41,080 bases of DNA from contig JAKSYS010000576.1 in assembly GCA_022925895.1 (NCBI GenBank), positions 1-41,080 on the forward strand, given 5' to 3'. Origin of the DNA: Fragilaria crotonensis (lineage: Eukaryota; Bacillariophyta; Fragilariophyceae; Fragilariales; Fragilariaceae). The position numbers and the translations under genes were made by a program. This document shows positions 1 to 9,629 of this stretch, in pieces. The notes under the pieces are model-generated. The model saw nothing but the letters and a program-made list of their open reading frames with translations. It was not told the DNA's origin and searched no databases. Position 1 is the stretch's first letter; the number at the start of each line of letters is the position of its first letter.

Positions 1-1
1 C

Positions 2-775
2 AAGACAACCATTGTTGTGGGAATCATAGGCTACCCCAACACGGGCAAGTCGAGCATCATCAACGCTCTCAAACGAACCAGAGCTGTTGGTGTCAGTCCT
101 CGACCAGGGTTCACCACAACCATGCAAGAAGTGCTTCTGGATAAAAATGTTCGTCTTCTCGACAGTCCTGGTGTCGTGTTCGACGATAAGTCCGCAATGC
201 TTGGAAATTGTGTAGATGCTGATTCTATCGAAGATCCTATTCCCGCTGTTGAGCAACTCATTACAAGATGCAACCCAGCGTCACTGGTCATGACGTACAA
301 TATTCCAGCATTCCCACCGGGTAATGTCATGATGTTTCTTGCCATGGTGGCACGGTCGTATGGACGTGTCCTCAAGGGAGGCATTCCCGACAAGGTTGGT
401 GCAGCAAGAGCTGTTTTGAGGGACTGGAATTCGGGGAAAATCCCTTACTATACTCCTGCGCCATCGACCAAACTAGTTCCTGAAGACGCCGTCGTCGTCA
501 AGTCGTTTGGAAGTGTGTTTGATGTGAGCAAGTACGATGACGAGGTGCTCAATTCTCTCAAGGAGACGGATGAGATGGATTTTGTTCAACTGGAAGAAAA
601 TATGCGAGATGACGACGAAGATGAGGATGATGGCGATATCTTTGAGGACGACGAAGATGATGATGAAGACGACGATGATGACGAAGATATGGACGAGGAC
701 GACGCGGACGAACCCAAGCACGTTTCCAGAAATGAATTGAAGGATGCGGATGACTATGATTTTGATGAGTCATAG
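2..775 (+). CDS. GNL3: Nucleostemin/GNL3 (Nug1-type) circularly permuted GTPase, 3' part
   Basis: This is the C-terminal 257 residues of a nucleolar YlqF/YawG-type GTPase; the reading frame enters from the left edge, so the start is outside the window. The G1 loop reads GYPNTGKSS (bases about 38-64) and the G3 motif reads LDSPGVV. In this family the G4 motif precedes G1, so it should lie upstream of the window. After the GTPase core comes a helical segment with the family-like YYTPAP turn, then a tail of roughly 50 residues made almost only of Asp and Glu. Family members act in nucleolar maturation and export of the 60S subunit. The phrase GVSPRPGFTTTMQEVLLD fits GNL3/Nug1 better than GNL2/Nog2. 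No frameshift is visible. GNL3 versus another close YlqF member is the main uncertainty. Confidence 0.85.
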   Translation, partial: KTTIVVGIIGYPNTGKSSIINALKRTRAVGVSPRPGFTTTMQEVLLDKNVRLLDSPGVVFDDKSAMLGNCVDADSIEDPIPAVEQLITRCNPASLVMTYNIPAFPPGNVMMFLAMVARSYGRVLKGGIPDKVGAARAVLRDWNSGKIPYYTPAPSTKLVPEDAVVVKSFGSVFDVSKYDDEVLNSLKETDEMDFVQLEENMRDDDEDEDDGDIFEDDEDDDEDDDDDEDMDEDDADEPKHVSRNELKDADDYDFDES

Positions 776-1199
776 TCCACAAAGAACCCTCTATAGCAGC
801 ATAACCAATAACTGTTATGTTGTTGCGAAACAAGTTGCGCTGTGCGAGGTCCATGCGGTCCGTGCAGATTAGAATGATAGGACAGCGACACATCGGAATA
901 AGGCCACCCCGAGCTGGATTTTCTGCACTGGAACCGGTTGACTCACAAGAAGGTGATGCAACCAATAGAGTGCCATGACAAGCCCCTTTGTACCAGGGAA
1001 TTTTGTCGAGGGAATAACGAGACTTCATAGTCGACGAGTCCACAACTCTGATTTGATGCCTAGTTCTCAGCAATCCTATGCAATCACGTGATGCACTAGT
1101 GTTCCCTATAGTTTTAGGTGCATCCTCATGTAATCTTATACCTCCATGACGATTGCCAATAGATTATCCTTCATACGTACAGGTTCAGCGGGGCCATGA
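776..1199. other. Intergenic, 3' flank of the GTPase gene
   Basis: This is about 420 bp with no supported gene. It lies between the GTPase stop and the 3' end of the broken LEO1 copy, so the two genes converge. I see no repeat or RNA gene in it. Confidence 0.5.
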
Positions 1200-1857
1200 T
1201 GATTGTTGGTGAAGACATCCATGCAATCCCAAATCATCGTCGTCGTCAAATATACTCGACTGAGACTACCGTAGATGGGTAGAGGAAACTGTATCTCATT
1301 CAAAGAGTCATATGATTCATCAGCATCATCAGCATCATCGTATTCATCAGAGCCATCAGTGCACCCAGTGCAACAAGAGCAATCAGATGCATCAGAGTCA
1401 TCACTGCCGCCAGTGAACTCCCCTTCTCTGGCATCGTCATTTTCCATCGATGGGTGCTCCCTCTCCTTGGATCCTCGTTGGTTGCAGACAGCAACGACGA
1501 TAGGAGCGTGGCATGCTGGGAGGAAATAGACGCAACACATTCCACGACTTTGGGGCCCGGCTGTTCTTCTTCGTTGTCGTTGCTGGTGTCGCCGTTGTCA
1601 TTTGCACTTCTTGGAATGGCTACAAAATTGCTCAGATGGAGAACACCGTCGGATTCTCGCTGATCGCAGTTGTAGAGTTGCGACCCAACGTGCAACAGCA
1701 TGGTACCATCGTCCGTCTCAACCAGAAACCCAAACAATTTTGGCGGCGTTGCATCCTCCTTGGAACGGTCGAGATTTTCGTCGTGGGATTGCTTGTGCTC
1801 ATCTTCTTGTAGTTCGTCGTCTGAGGACTCTTCCACAACGAGCTCGTCGAACGACAT
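1200..1857 (-). pseudogene. Truncated, frameshifted duplicate of LEO1
   Basis: Read on the minus strand from ATG 1857, this copy begins with an acidic head containing SSDDELQEDE, matching SSDEELQDEE at the start of intact LEO1 (4928-6337). It then jumps to the end of the Leo1 core, with DDGTMLLHVGSQLYNCDQRES against DDGSMTLHVGSEVFLCDQRES. About 160 residues between these are missing. It continues through EEEQPG and NEDP, changes frame near 1450-1500, and resumes as SMENDDAREGEF and GGSDDSD against SMESDDEGEEEF and GGDDSDD. Similarity continues past the old stop: AGACATCCAT occurs downstream of both. The copy lacks the N-terminal part of the Leo1 core, has at least one frameshift and another internal deletion, and cannot make a working subunit. 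It has the same orientation as the parent and lies about 3 kb from it. Confidence 0.85.
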
Positions 1858-2892
1858 GGTTAACGAAAGATTTTTGCTGTTATGTGGGCAACCTGAGCAA
1901 TGGATCAAGACAAAGAATAGTTACTTCGAGGACTGAAGGGCTTTCGAGAAAATACTTTTGTGCACTGCAGTAAATAGGGTATATGTAAAATGTACAAATG
2001 GAAGCGTGTAGATCTCGAGTAGATCGAAAATGTAGAGTCGGAGTCGATATCGGCGTATGTAGAAATGTGATTCAAATGGAAGTGCGTGGCCAGTTCGGAC
2101 CAAGTGGATCGAAACCTTGGAAAAAACCAGATGTCTTGCGTACTTGCGCTGATGTTTTGAAGTATTTAGCCGGTGCCTCCGTCGAATGCTGAAATCCATT
2201 GTATCCCAAACATCCTTTCGTATATTGTATATATATTGCAATAACGTCGACGATCCAAGTTACGATCCGAAGTGAATTGAATGCCGGCTGACGTAGATTT
2301 CAAACACAGTTGGATCCCAGATGGTCATCAAACCCAGATTCCGACGATGCACAATGCACAGTAACCATCCGACTGTACTGTACCGGTTACCCATTTCAAT
2401 TGTACTACAGTACATGCATGATATTGTTACCTGCTTGTAGGGGACGATATCTCTAACATGATGAGGGGAAAAGAGGGGGCTGGGTTCTATATTTCGAGCT
2501 AGTAGGCCCACCATTCACAAAAACAAGAATGTTGACTGCACGTTCACATAAAGAGCTGCTGTCCAGCGTTATGTAAAAATTGGGTATGCAAACTGCAAAC
2601 ACACATGCATACAGTACGAAGTACAAACTATATATTATAAATTATTCATATATGTATATGCATAGTACTAGTAGGACAACATACTGTAGTAACACAAACA
2701 CAAAAACCACGAAGTCGAGTGAGTCGAAAAGCAATCGAACTACCGTGCTTGTACCGGTAACCGCTACTGGTAGTCAGCGTAGTGTCACATTTCAGGAATC
2801 CTTCGAACTTCGAACACAACAGGATTCCTCGATGTGTTTGAATCGGAGCCCAAATTCGGCGCCATCTCCAGTATTCTGTCACCAATATCATC
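1858..2892. other. Long intergenic region with TACTGTA-type words
   Basis: No gene is supported in this 1 kb. It contains several short palindromic words of the type TACAGTA (2406-2412) and TACTGTA (2682-2688), plus an AT-rich ATATATGTATATG stretch near 2650. It separates the LEO1 pseudogene from the ATG at 2893 and probably holds the promoter of that gene. Confidence 0.4.
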
Positions 2893-4506
2893 ATGTCCAA
2901 GTTCAGCGGAACTTCCAAGCTCCACAAGGAGCTGCAGGTTGTTGCAGCCTTTGCTGCATATGAAAAGTGTTGCAAAGGTGACGCCATGACGGCCACGGCC
3001 ATTGAAAGTAGCATGGAGAGGCAGTACTTTGGCGACCCCACTGATCTTGACTCTATCGGTCTGGGAGAGCAGCTCGTTCGAGGTCTCGGCATGTTTGCTG
3101 GTCTTTATAAGGAAGAAGAGAGGAGTGGTACTGTAAGACACAGTGCTGGTATTGGAGGAGGAGGCGGTGATGATAACTTGCTTCGATCTCCGCCACCGAC
3201 GAAGAGGACGATGCTTGTCATGAAACCCGCACTTCATTGTCTTGGAGAACACAAAAGGATTGTTGTTGGTGGGACTACAGGCATCAGTCTGTCCATGATG
3301 TTGGCCAAAGGAGTGACGGACAAGGAGTCAAAGAATGTTCGAGGTAGGTCGCTCCACAGACGAACAAAGGAGGCTATCAAAAACTGTCAAATGGCTCTGG
3401 ATATTGTACTTCGTCATGACAGCCCCTACAAGAGCTGCGCATTGACTGGGATCTTGCCACCCGGCATGTGTTTTGAGAATTACTTGCTCTTTGTTCGCCA
3501 AAAGATGTTTATTGAATTGATGATGCCGCATCGCAGCTCGGAATTAGTGGAGGTGGAACAAACGACGGACGAAATAACGACAACAACTGCAACGCCAATG
3601 ACAACAACGACAGACAGTAGTGATGCTGTCCCTTTAATCGCCACGTCCATCATGCCGGAGAACTGGATGTTTCCAGGGTTTATAGTTTTTTCTCTGTTTG
3701 GTCCAATTGTCGAATCAGGGATGAGACATTATCAATCACATCTCCTCGTGATCAAGCCAAACGATGGCACTTTGAGTGGGAAGAGACTTTTGACATCGGA
3801 CAACATCAACGACAACAATAACACTAGCAACAAGAAGCAGAAATGTCACACAGAGCAAGTGGACGTGGAACCTGGTGGCGGACCTCTCAATCATTCCTCT
3901 TCACCCGGAAATAAGAAGCTCACAGTGAGTCAAGGGGTCCAGACGGCAGCAACGGAGCAGTCCGAGTTGCTACAGGAAAGTGCTGACGAAAACGGAACCG
4001 GTGGTGGGAACAGACTCTTGTCAACGGACAACAATAACAACAGCAACAACAAGAAGAAATGTCACACAGAGCAAGTGCAGATGGAATGTGATGACGGACC
4101 TCTCAAGCATTCCTATTCGCCCGGAGATAAGAAGCTCACAATGAGTCAAGAGTTTCAGATTGCTGCCACTGAGCAGTCCAAGTTGCTACAAGAAAGTCAC
4201 GAAGAAAACCTGTATAACGATCGTCTCGTGTCGATGCACACTACAAAGGTCGAAGGTTTGAAAGTTCGGATCGAAAATGTCAAGTTTCTGTTTCTACATT
4301 CGGGCACTGATGATCCTGCTAGAGTGGGATACCTGCAGAAGCTAAAAGTTCTCAACGAAGAACTCGAGGAAGCGTTGCAGGAACTCAATGAATGTGAGAT
4401 TGCGATTGTCGAATCTTTGAAAAGAAAGCGTAACCGCGAAAGTGACATTAAGGAGAACGTGCACGACAACAACACGGGTAATGAGGGGCAGAACCTCTAT
4501 ATCTAG
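2893..4506 (+). CDS. Unrecognised 537-residue protein with an internal duplication and C-terminal coiled coil
   Basis: A clean 537-residue frame starts at ATG 2893, preceded by ATC ATC, with no competing upstream ATG in frame. I do not recognise the family. The N-terminal third is mixed alpha/beta with a Gly-rich loop (GIGGGGGDD). The middle has a Thr-rich linker and a short hydrophobic stretch (WMFPGFIVFSLFGPIV) that is too isolated to call a membrane segment. Residues about 296-435 contain two diverged copies of a unit of about 65 residues, each with KxKCHTEQV and TAATEQSxLLQES-like blocks separated by Asn-rich spacers. The last 100 residues are Glu/Leu/Lys rich and look like a coiled coil ending in a basic KRKRNR patch, which could be a nuclear signal. 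It lies between the broken and intact LEO1 copies. Its function is unknown. Confidence 0.75.
   Translation: MSKFSGTSKLHKELQVVAAFAAYEKCCKGDAMTATAIESSMERQYFGDPTDLDSIGLGEQLVRGLGMFAGLYKEEERSGTVRHSAGIGGGGGDDNLLRSPPPTKRTMLVMKPALHCLGEHKRIVVGGTTGISLSMMLAKGVTDKESKNVRGRSLHRRTKEAIKNCQMALDIVLRHDSPYKSCALTGILPPGMCFENYLLFVRQKMFIELMMPHRSSELVEVEQTTDEITTTTATPMTTTTDSSDAVPLIATSIMPENWMFPGFIVFSLFGPIVESGMRHYQSHLLVIKPNDGTLSGKRLLTSDNINDNNNTSNKKQKCHTEQVDVEPGGGPLNHSSSPGNKKLTVSQGVQTAATEQSELLQESADENGTGGGNRLLSTDNNNNSNNKKKCHTEQVQMECDDGPLKHSYSPGDKKLTMSQEFQIAATEQSKLLQESHEENLYNDRLVSMHTTKVEGLKVRIENVKFLFLHSGTDDPARVGYLQKLKVLNEELEEALQELNECEIAIVESLKRKRNRESDIKENVHDNNTGNEGQNLYI
3778..4197 (+). repeat. Internal tandem duplication inside the 537-residue gene
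   Basis: Two direct copies, about 3778-3981 and 4006-4197, both run from GGGAA(G/C)AGACT to CTACA(G/A)GAAAGT. They encode the two KxKCHTEQV units. Length differences fall in the Asn codon spacer and stay in frame, so the duplication is tolerated. Confidence 0.8.
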
Positions 4507-4927
4507 TTGTAGCCTCTAAACTAGTTGGGGGTTTACATTGTATTCGTCCACCTATAGATTTGTCGCAGGCCACTTCACTTTGTTCCTTATGTTCGCAATG
4601 ACAAAGTGCGTCACGAATTTGGACCGAACGAAGTCAAGTCTGAGCATACTAACGCACGTAATGCCGCCCACAGTCTGTTCACAGCGAATGACTCTTCCTC
4701 TTTCATCAACCCAGCTACACCACCATCGTCGTTTTATGTGAAACTGTTGTCACACTTTTCCACACTCGGATATATTCCGAGTATTCTCTTATTGCAAATT
4801 ACGAAACAGATCAAACAAGAATGTAGGGGCGAAGTTAGCTTATGTCAAGACTGTGCGGACCGCCAGGCTCAACTCTTTATCTCTGCAAGAAGGGCTGTGA
4901 TTGTTTGAACAGACATCCATCCCATCC
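4507..4927. other. Intergenic between convergent genes
   Basis: This 420-bp spacer lies between the stop of the 537-residue gene and the stop of LEO1. It has only weak open frames without recognisable content and is probably the two 3' untranslated regions. Confidence 0.5.
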
Positions 4928-6337
4928 CTAATCTTCATCATCGTCGAACATATTTGACTGAGCCTTCTTAGGTTTCTTCAGAGCAACTTGTTCCTCGTCA
5001 TCAGAGTCATCACCGCCCACGTTGAACTCCTCTTCTCCTTCATCGTCACTCTCCATCGATTGGCGTGCTCTCTTCTTCGTATCACGCATGGCAGCAAGTC
5101 TTCCCCGGCTCCAGCCGACATCCTCATCGTCGTCATCATCTTCCGACGCATAATCCACGTCATCATCCACGGGACGATCTCTTCTCTTGAGATCTTTGAT
5201 ATTGACAGAATCGTAGTTCGCGTCTTGTTCTTCCATGTACCGCCGGTTCATACCTGGTGTTCGTCGCGTACTTCCCGAGGTGTAGTGTCGAGTCGTATTC
5301 TTGCGCGCCTGTGCCTTGTCCAGGTCTGTCTTTTGGCGGATGCGTTCTTCCTTGAGCTTTTCGGGATCTTCGTTCGTCACATATGCGGCAATAGTGGCAC
5401 GCTTGGTCGTCTTTTGACGAACGGCAACGGTCAGAGCCTTGTGCGCTGCAGACTGCAATGACGAGGGGCGAGCAGAAAGCTTGGAGATTGGGCCCATACA
5501 TTCCAAGACTGTGCCACCCGGCTGCTCGTCTTCGTTGTCGTCATCGTTGTCATCGTCCTTTTCCGTTGGAAAGGTTGCCTTTTGGCTCAAATAGAGGTAT
5601 CCATTCAGACCTGGGTATCCGGATTGGCCAGATTCACGCTGATCACAGAGAAAGACTTCCGACCCAACGTGCAACGTCATGCTACCATCGTCCCACTTGA
5701 CCAGACGCGCATTCGATTCACGCATCAGTTTTCCATCCCTGGAACGAACGAAATTTCCGTCTTTATCCTTTTGATACCTCCAGCGAATCATATTGTGAAC
5801 GTATCCATTGTATTCCGCTTCTTCATCTTCAGGCTTGAAGGTGTCAACATCAAACGGTTCTGGTTGAATTCCAACAACATTTGGTAATTTGGTAATGTGC
5901 AGAGTGGTGTCTGCACTGGGTCGCTTGGAATTCAGGACAGTCATTTTCTTTGGTCGTCTCAGTTTTGGAGGAGAATCCGATGCAGGTTTGGTAGGGGCAG
6001 CGGAACCAACAATGCCTTCTCCATCATCGAATTCAACATCTTCCTCATCGGGGCTATACACGACCTTTTTCTGTTCTGTTGATGCTTTTTCGTTTGTCTT
6101 TGTAGGACCTCGATCGTTTGACACGTTTTTGTCGTCGTCGTCATCGTCATCATCGTCATCGGCTTCGTCGATTTCAATGGTTCGTTTAGGAGCCTCTTTC
6201 ACTTTTGCTTCCCCGTCATCGTCATCATCGTCATCGTCGTCAAAGTTGCCTTGAGTTACACGCTTCTTAGGTTGCTGCTCTTCATCTTGCAATTCTTCGT
6301 CTGAGGAGTCGTCGTCAAAGAGCACATTGGACGACAT
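4928..6337 (-). CDS. LEO1: LEO1, RNA polymerase II-associated Paf1 complex subunit
   Basis: The frame gives 469 residues from ATG 6337. An open frame exists further upstream, but this ATG begins the acidic head shared with the duplicate at 1857. LEO1 is a nuclear subunit of the Paf1 complex, which travels with RNA polymerase II and supports H2B ubiquitination and H3K4/K36 methylation. Residues 1-135 are acidic, with poly-Asp runs near 32-41 and 60-69. The Leo1 core spans about 145-300: HITKLPNVVGIQPEPFD, then IRWRYQKD (about 184), RESNARLVKWDDGSM (about 206-220) and LHVGSEVFLCDQRES. The C-terminal 170 residues are basic, then acidic, and end with SNMFDDDED. No intron or break is visible. Its promoter is shared with the divergent EAPP gene. 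Confidence 0.95.
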   Translation of the reverse strand: MSSNVLFDDDSSDEELQDEEQQPKKRVTQGNFDDDDDDDDDGEAKVKEAPKRTIEIDEADDDDDDDDDDKNVSNDRGPTKTNEKASTEQKKVVYSPDEEDVEFDDGEGIVGSAAPTKPASDSPPKLRRPKKMTVLNSKRPSADTTLHITKLPNVVGIQPEPFDVDTFKPEDEEAEYNGYVHNMIRWRYQKDKDGNFVRSRDGKLMRESNARLVKWDDGSMTLHVGSEVFLCDQRESGQSGYPGLNGYLYLSQKATFPTEKDDDNDDDNEDEQPGGTVLECMGPISKLSARPSSLQSAAHKALTVAVRQKTTKRATIAAYVTNEDPEKLKEERIRQKTDLDKAQARKNTTRHYTSGSTRRTPGMNRRYMEEQDANYDSVNIKDLKRRDRPVDDDVDYASEDDDDDEDVGWSRGRLAAMRDTKKRARQSMESDDEGEEEFNVGGDDSDDEEQVALKKPKKAQSNMFDDDED

Positions 6338-6670
6338 GGTCAGCAACACCTTTATGGAGCCAAGCGTGAAGGGACCATCGGGTGTTGTCCGTACCAGGTG
6401 TACACGTAAACCACGTAGTGAGATAGTATTATCCGAGCACCCTATGGTAGTACTGTTCTCCTGTATCCAGTATCCTGTATTTTTGGTACTACAGTACAAT
6501 TGGGACTTGGGATCACGCAACTCTCTCATAGCGTGATCTGGCGTATGATTCTGTATACTGTAGTACTGTAGAGTCCGAGTAGCTAGGAGTACTGGTAATC
6601 GCTCGTGCAAAAATTGTCCCCTTCCTGTCTGATTCGACACACTTCCCTCAACGTTTGATTAACCTTGACA
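6338..6670. promoter_or_regulatory. Divergent LEO1/EAPP promoter
   Basis: Only 333 bp separate the LEO1 start (minus) from the EAPP start (plus). The spacer has the palindromic words TACAGTA (6490-6496) and two TACTGTA copies (6556-6562 and 6564-6570). There is no obvious TATA box. The shared-promoter role is inferred from the geometry. Confidence 0.55.
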
Positions 6671-6779
6671 ATGGCTGAACAATTGCGTCCCCAGCAGCCG
6701 GAGCAAGGCCCGCATGTAGCACCGAATGATCCAGCCATCGTGTCAGCCGGAGAATCTGACAATCCACATCATAATGCAC

Positions 6780-6830
<51 letters not shown>

Positions 6831-7312
6831 CTCTGAAATACAGCATGGATGATCCGTTGTACGGTGCCAACCTCGATGACGAAGATGAAGCTTGGGTATA
6901 CCAGAATTTACGATCGGGCGTCGCCGAGCCTGTTACTGTTGTGCGCCGAACGAGTAATGGACGTGGAAAGAATGACCAACTGGAACAAGCAAAACTGTTG
7001 CGGCCCCGTGATTCGGATGCTGTCCTGAGTTGTCCGTGTTGTTTCACCATTGTTTGCATGGATTGTCAACGACACGAAACGTACACGAATCAATACCGAG
7101 CCATGTTTGTGATGAACATTTGTCTCCAATCGAAACTAATTTATGACAATCACAGCAAGCAGTTAGTCGAAGCAACCATGGATTTGGATGAAAATGACAC
7201 AACTACCGAGGTTTATCATTCCGTAAACTGCCTGGAGTGTAAAACGCAGGTGGCAGCCTTGGATATGAAAGAGGAAGTTTATCACTTTTTTGGATGTTTG
7301 GCATCGTCGTGA
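6671..7312 (+). CDS. EAPP: EAPP-family protein (E2F-associated phosphoprotein-like)
   Basis: The 213-residue frame starts at ATG 6671. The EAPP family (Pfam EAPP) contains small nuclear phosphoproteins; the human member binds activator E2Fs. Residues 38-52 are an uninterrupted run of 15 Asp. The conserved core follows: DPLYGANLDDEDEAWV (about 61-76), then a zinc-binding-like cluster with C121, C124, C129 and C132 in SCPCCFTIVCMDCQRHE, the block QYRAMFVMN (about 141-149), a second pair C187/C190 (NCLECKTQVAALD), and the terminal EVYHFF motif. Human EAPP has the same order of SCPACF, DCQRHE, YRAMFVMN and EVYHFF blocks. No break is visible. It is divergent from LEO1. Confidence 0.93.
6782..6826 (+). 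repeat. (GAC)15 microsatellite coding poly-Asp
   Basis: Fifteen perfect GAC codons in a row lie within EAPP. Runs like this change length easily, so poly-Asp length polymorphism between strains is likely. Confidence 0.95.
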
Positions 7313-8078
7313 TCCATGCATCTATACACACTATGCACACGGAATGTACATTAATACTCGCAGTGCCGTCTGGTAACATAGGAAACTTACAAGTCATGAT
7401 TTCTTCTGGACTAGATTAGATGCGGGTTCCTTTGGCAACATCGACAGGAACTGGTTCTTTCAAATCAACCCCAGTGGTCCTCATACGCGGCAGACGTTTC
7501 CCACATCCACCACAGGAGTTCAAGTTGTTTGCCTCAATCCTAACGAAAGCTGGTAAATGGTTGGATACCCCTGTATCGAGCAATGTGATTCGACAGTTGC
7601 TATTGTCGTGAAGGGGAAAAATAGGTCTGGATGCTTCGGACCCTTAGAAGTGAATCACCTCCGTTGCTGCTTTGCCTTCTCCATTCTAGTTCTTTTAATT
7701 CAAGCACTGTACAGTCGTCGTAAGGTACAACTGTACACTGGTGAAAAGGTTTCGCTCGTCTGGACCTCCTCCGGTTTGAAGGAGTGAGATCAAGAACTCC
7801 AGTATCAAGAATGTAACAGGTACATGTACTGTAGTACTACTACCAGAGATACAATCCAGTTCCACCGTCCAAGGTACAAGTACTAGGTACTGGAAAAAAT
7901 GTTACGGGGGCATGTGACGATGACGAAGAACTTCGAACGAAAAACAAATGCATTGAACAGGTCGGGAGCATCATCAATCCAAGCCCTTTCATATGAACTA
8001 TAAACGTTCTCACTGCTATGCTTTCTCGACTAGAGTTTGTGGACAGTGTTGAGTAAACACTCGTTCCGTGTCAATCTA
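7313..8078. other. Intergenic, with an unrecognised coding-like remnant
   Basis: This is about 770 bp. Around 7425-7790 there are short open frames with non-random composition, including a hydrophobic stretch near 7675-7710, but they break into different frames and match no family I know. TACTGTA lies at 7827-7833. The segment before 8079 should hold the promoter of the next gene. Confidence 0.35.
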
Positions 8079-9170
8079 ATGCTACGACGGCATCGATCAT
8101 TGTCGACACCCCTCACTCTTCCAACGATTGCTACTCCCGCAGCAGCTGACAACGAGGATCGCTCGCGGAGTCTCGGTACCACTCAACGTAATGAACGAAA
8201 TCTGGATGATGACTCCCCTCTTTCCTCCCGCGAGCTTCTCATCATGGGTCAGAATCACATTTTGGCATTTTTAGGGTTCATGTATGTCACGCTCCTTGTA
8301 TGTCGTCTCGGTTGGGGGTGGACTCCTGGACGAATGCCTCCCATATCAATCGATATGCTACCAGTACCGAAACAAAATATAACAATTGTGACTGCCTCCT
8401 ACAATAATGTTCCATCAGAACGTGACTATTGGTCTCGGATTCAGCGTTTCTCGACGTTGCACGATAATATGATTATCTTTGTCACGTCTCAAGATCAAAT
8501 TCCTTTGTTTGAAAAACTTGGACGTGGTCGACCCAACATTCGGATCCTACTTCTTCCTCTGAAACAGGCGAGTGTTGTCAAGGATTTTGGTGGCATGGAT
8601 TTTTGGGAACAGCAAGCGTCTCTTGATCCTGATGAGCCATATCGTCATCGTCATGCTTCCAAGGAGGACTACATCATTTGGAATGAGAAGGGTCATTTCC
8701 TTCAACGAGCCGTGGACCTCAATCCGTATGACTCGGATTTCTTTGCATGGGTTGACATGAGATATTTGAGGGATTCCCTGTTGGAGAATCAGCGCATGAT
8801 TCGCTTCTTGCCCACCAGGTTAACGCGACAACAAGCCATCTTGCTGGATGTTCGCGCACTAGGAGTAGAGGGCGGTCAGAAGAAGTACTTTGGCAGTGGC
8901 TTTGTTGGAGGGTACAAGGAAGGGATCACTCGATGGATCAAGGAATACTATACCGTCCTCGATGCCAATCGTGATCGATTTTTAGGCAATGACCAACCGT
9001 GGATGTGCCAAGTCTGCAGTCGTAATCCTGGACTCTGTTGGTGGGTCGAGCCTCGTGATACGTATGGAGATCCGTGGCATTACATGGCACCGTTTCTACA
9101 CGGTGTTCCATGTATGGAATTTCAGATCATACTCGACACGCAATTCGAACTAGTCGACTGTATCTGCTAA
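8079..9170 (+). CDS. HtrL/YibB-family protein with N-terminal membrane anchor
   Basis: The frame gives 363 residues from ATG 8079, the first in-frame ATG. A basic, Ser/Thr-rich head is followed by a hydrophobic anchor at about residues 61-81 (ILAFLGFMYVTLLVCRLGWG), the layout of a type II Golgi/ER membrane protein. The luminal domain resembles the HtrL/YibB family (Pfam HtrL_YibB), with ITIVTASYNN at about 101, IIWNEKGHFLQRA at about 199, and the hallmark FAWVDMRYLRD at about 222. In bacteria these genes sit in lipopolysaccharide clusters and are thought to be glycosyltransferase-like; the reaction is not established. The last 15 residues look less conserved, and a late frameshift is possible. 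Other cell-surface glycan genes in this window fit the same role. Confidence 0.75.
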   Translation: MLRRHRSLSTPLTLPTIATPAAADNEDRSRSLGTTQRNERNLDDDSPLSSRELLIMGQNHILAFLGFMYVTLLVCRLGWGWTPGRMPPISIDMLPVPKQNITIVTASYNNVPSERDYWSRIQRFSTLHDNMIIFVTSQDQIPLFEKLGRGRPNIRILLLPLKQASVVKDFGGMDFWEQQASLDPDEPYRHRHASKEDYIIWNEKGHFLQRAVDLNPYDSDFFAWVDMRYLRDSLLENQRMIRFLPTRLTRQQAILLDVRALGVEGGQKKYFGSGFVGGYKEGITRWIKEYYTVLDANRDRFLGNDQPWMCQVCSRNPGLCWWVEPRDTYGDPWHYMAPFLHGVPCMEFQIILDTQFELVDCIC

Positions 9171-9629
9171 TCAAATGGATGATGCGACCACACATTGACT
9201 TGTCCGCGCTCCTGACGGCAGAAAACGAGACACATTCCTTGGTCCTGGAAAGTTGACATTAACAACAAGACGAGACTGTATTCTTGGTTGTAGTGTCTTG
9301 GCTGCTGTAAGAAATTCAATTCTTCATGCTGTGCATCAAGTGGATACTGACTTCATTCGATGCGCAGTTGAAATGCATTTCGGCCGTATGCGATAAGTGC
9401 AAATTTTGGACATTGGAGCCCAGCCTGTTCTTGACGACGATGAGACTCTGATGCTACAAGGATCAACAGATGGTGCTTGCACAACGTTGAGTCCATATGT
9501 GATCACAGGTTGATAAAACCGCACATTAGTTATCTACGGGAGTAGATGCGCACATTGTTAATACCGGCAATAAATGTTACGTTACGTTGTGAACCGCCGT
9601 TCTAGGATGTACCGTTGCGCTCATGGAAT
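9171..9629. other. Intergenic
   Basis: This is about 460 bp. A stretch at about 9395-9510 (plus strand) reads as a coding-like, acidic frame containing LDDDETLMLQG but has stops on both sides and no recognisable family. Nothing else is supported. Confidence 0.35.

Noticed and set aside
4606..4908. 100-residue plus-strand frame between the 537-residue gene and LEO1
   Set aside because: No recognisable motif, no good start context, and it lies in a convergent 3' spacer.
5889..6254. Serine-rich open frame on the plus strand
   Set aside because: It is the antisense of the poly-Asp codons of LEO1 (GTC/ATC/TCG triplets); it has no family content.
6769..7059. Minus-strand poly-Ser frame across EAPP
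   Set aside because: Antisense shadow of the (GAC)15 tract.
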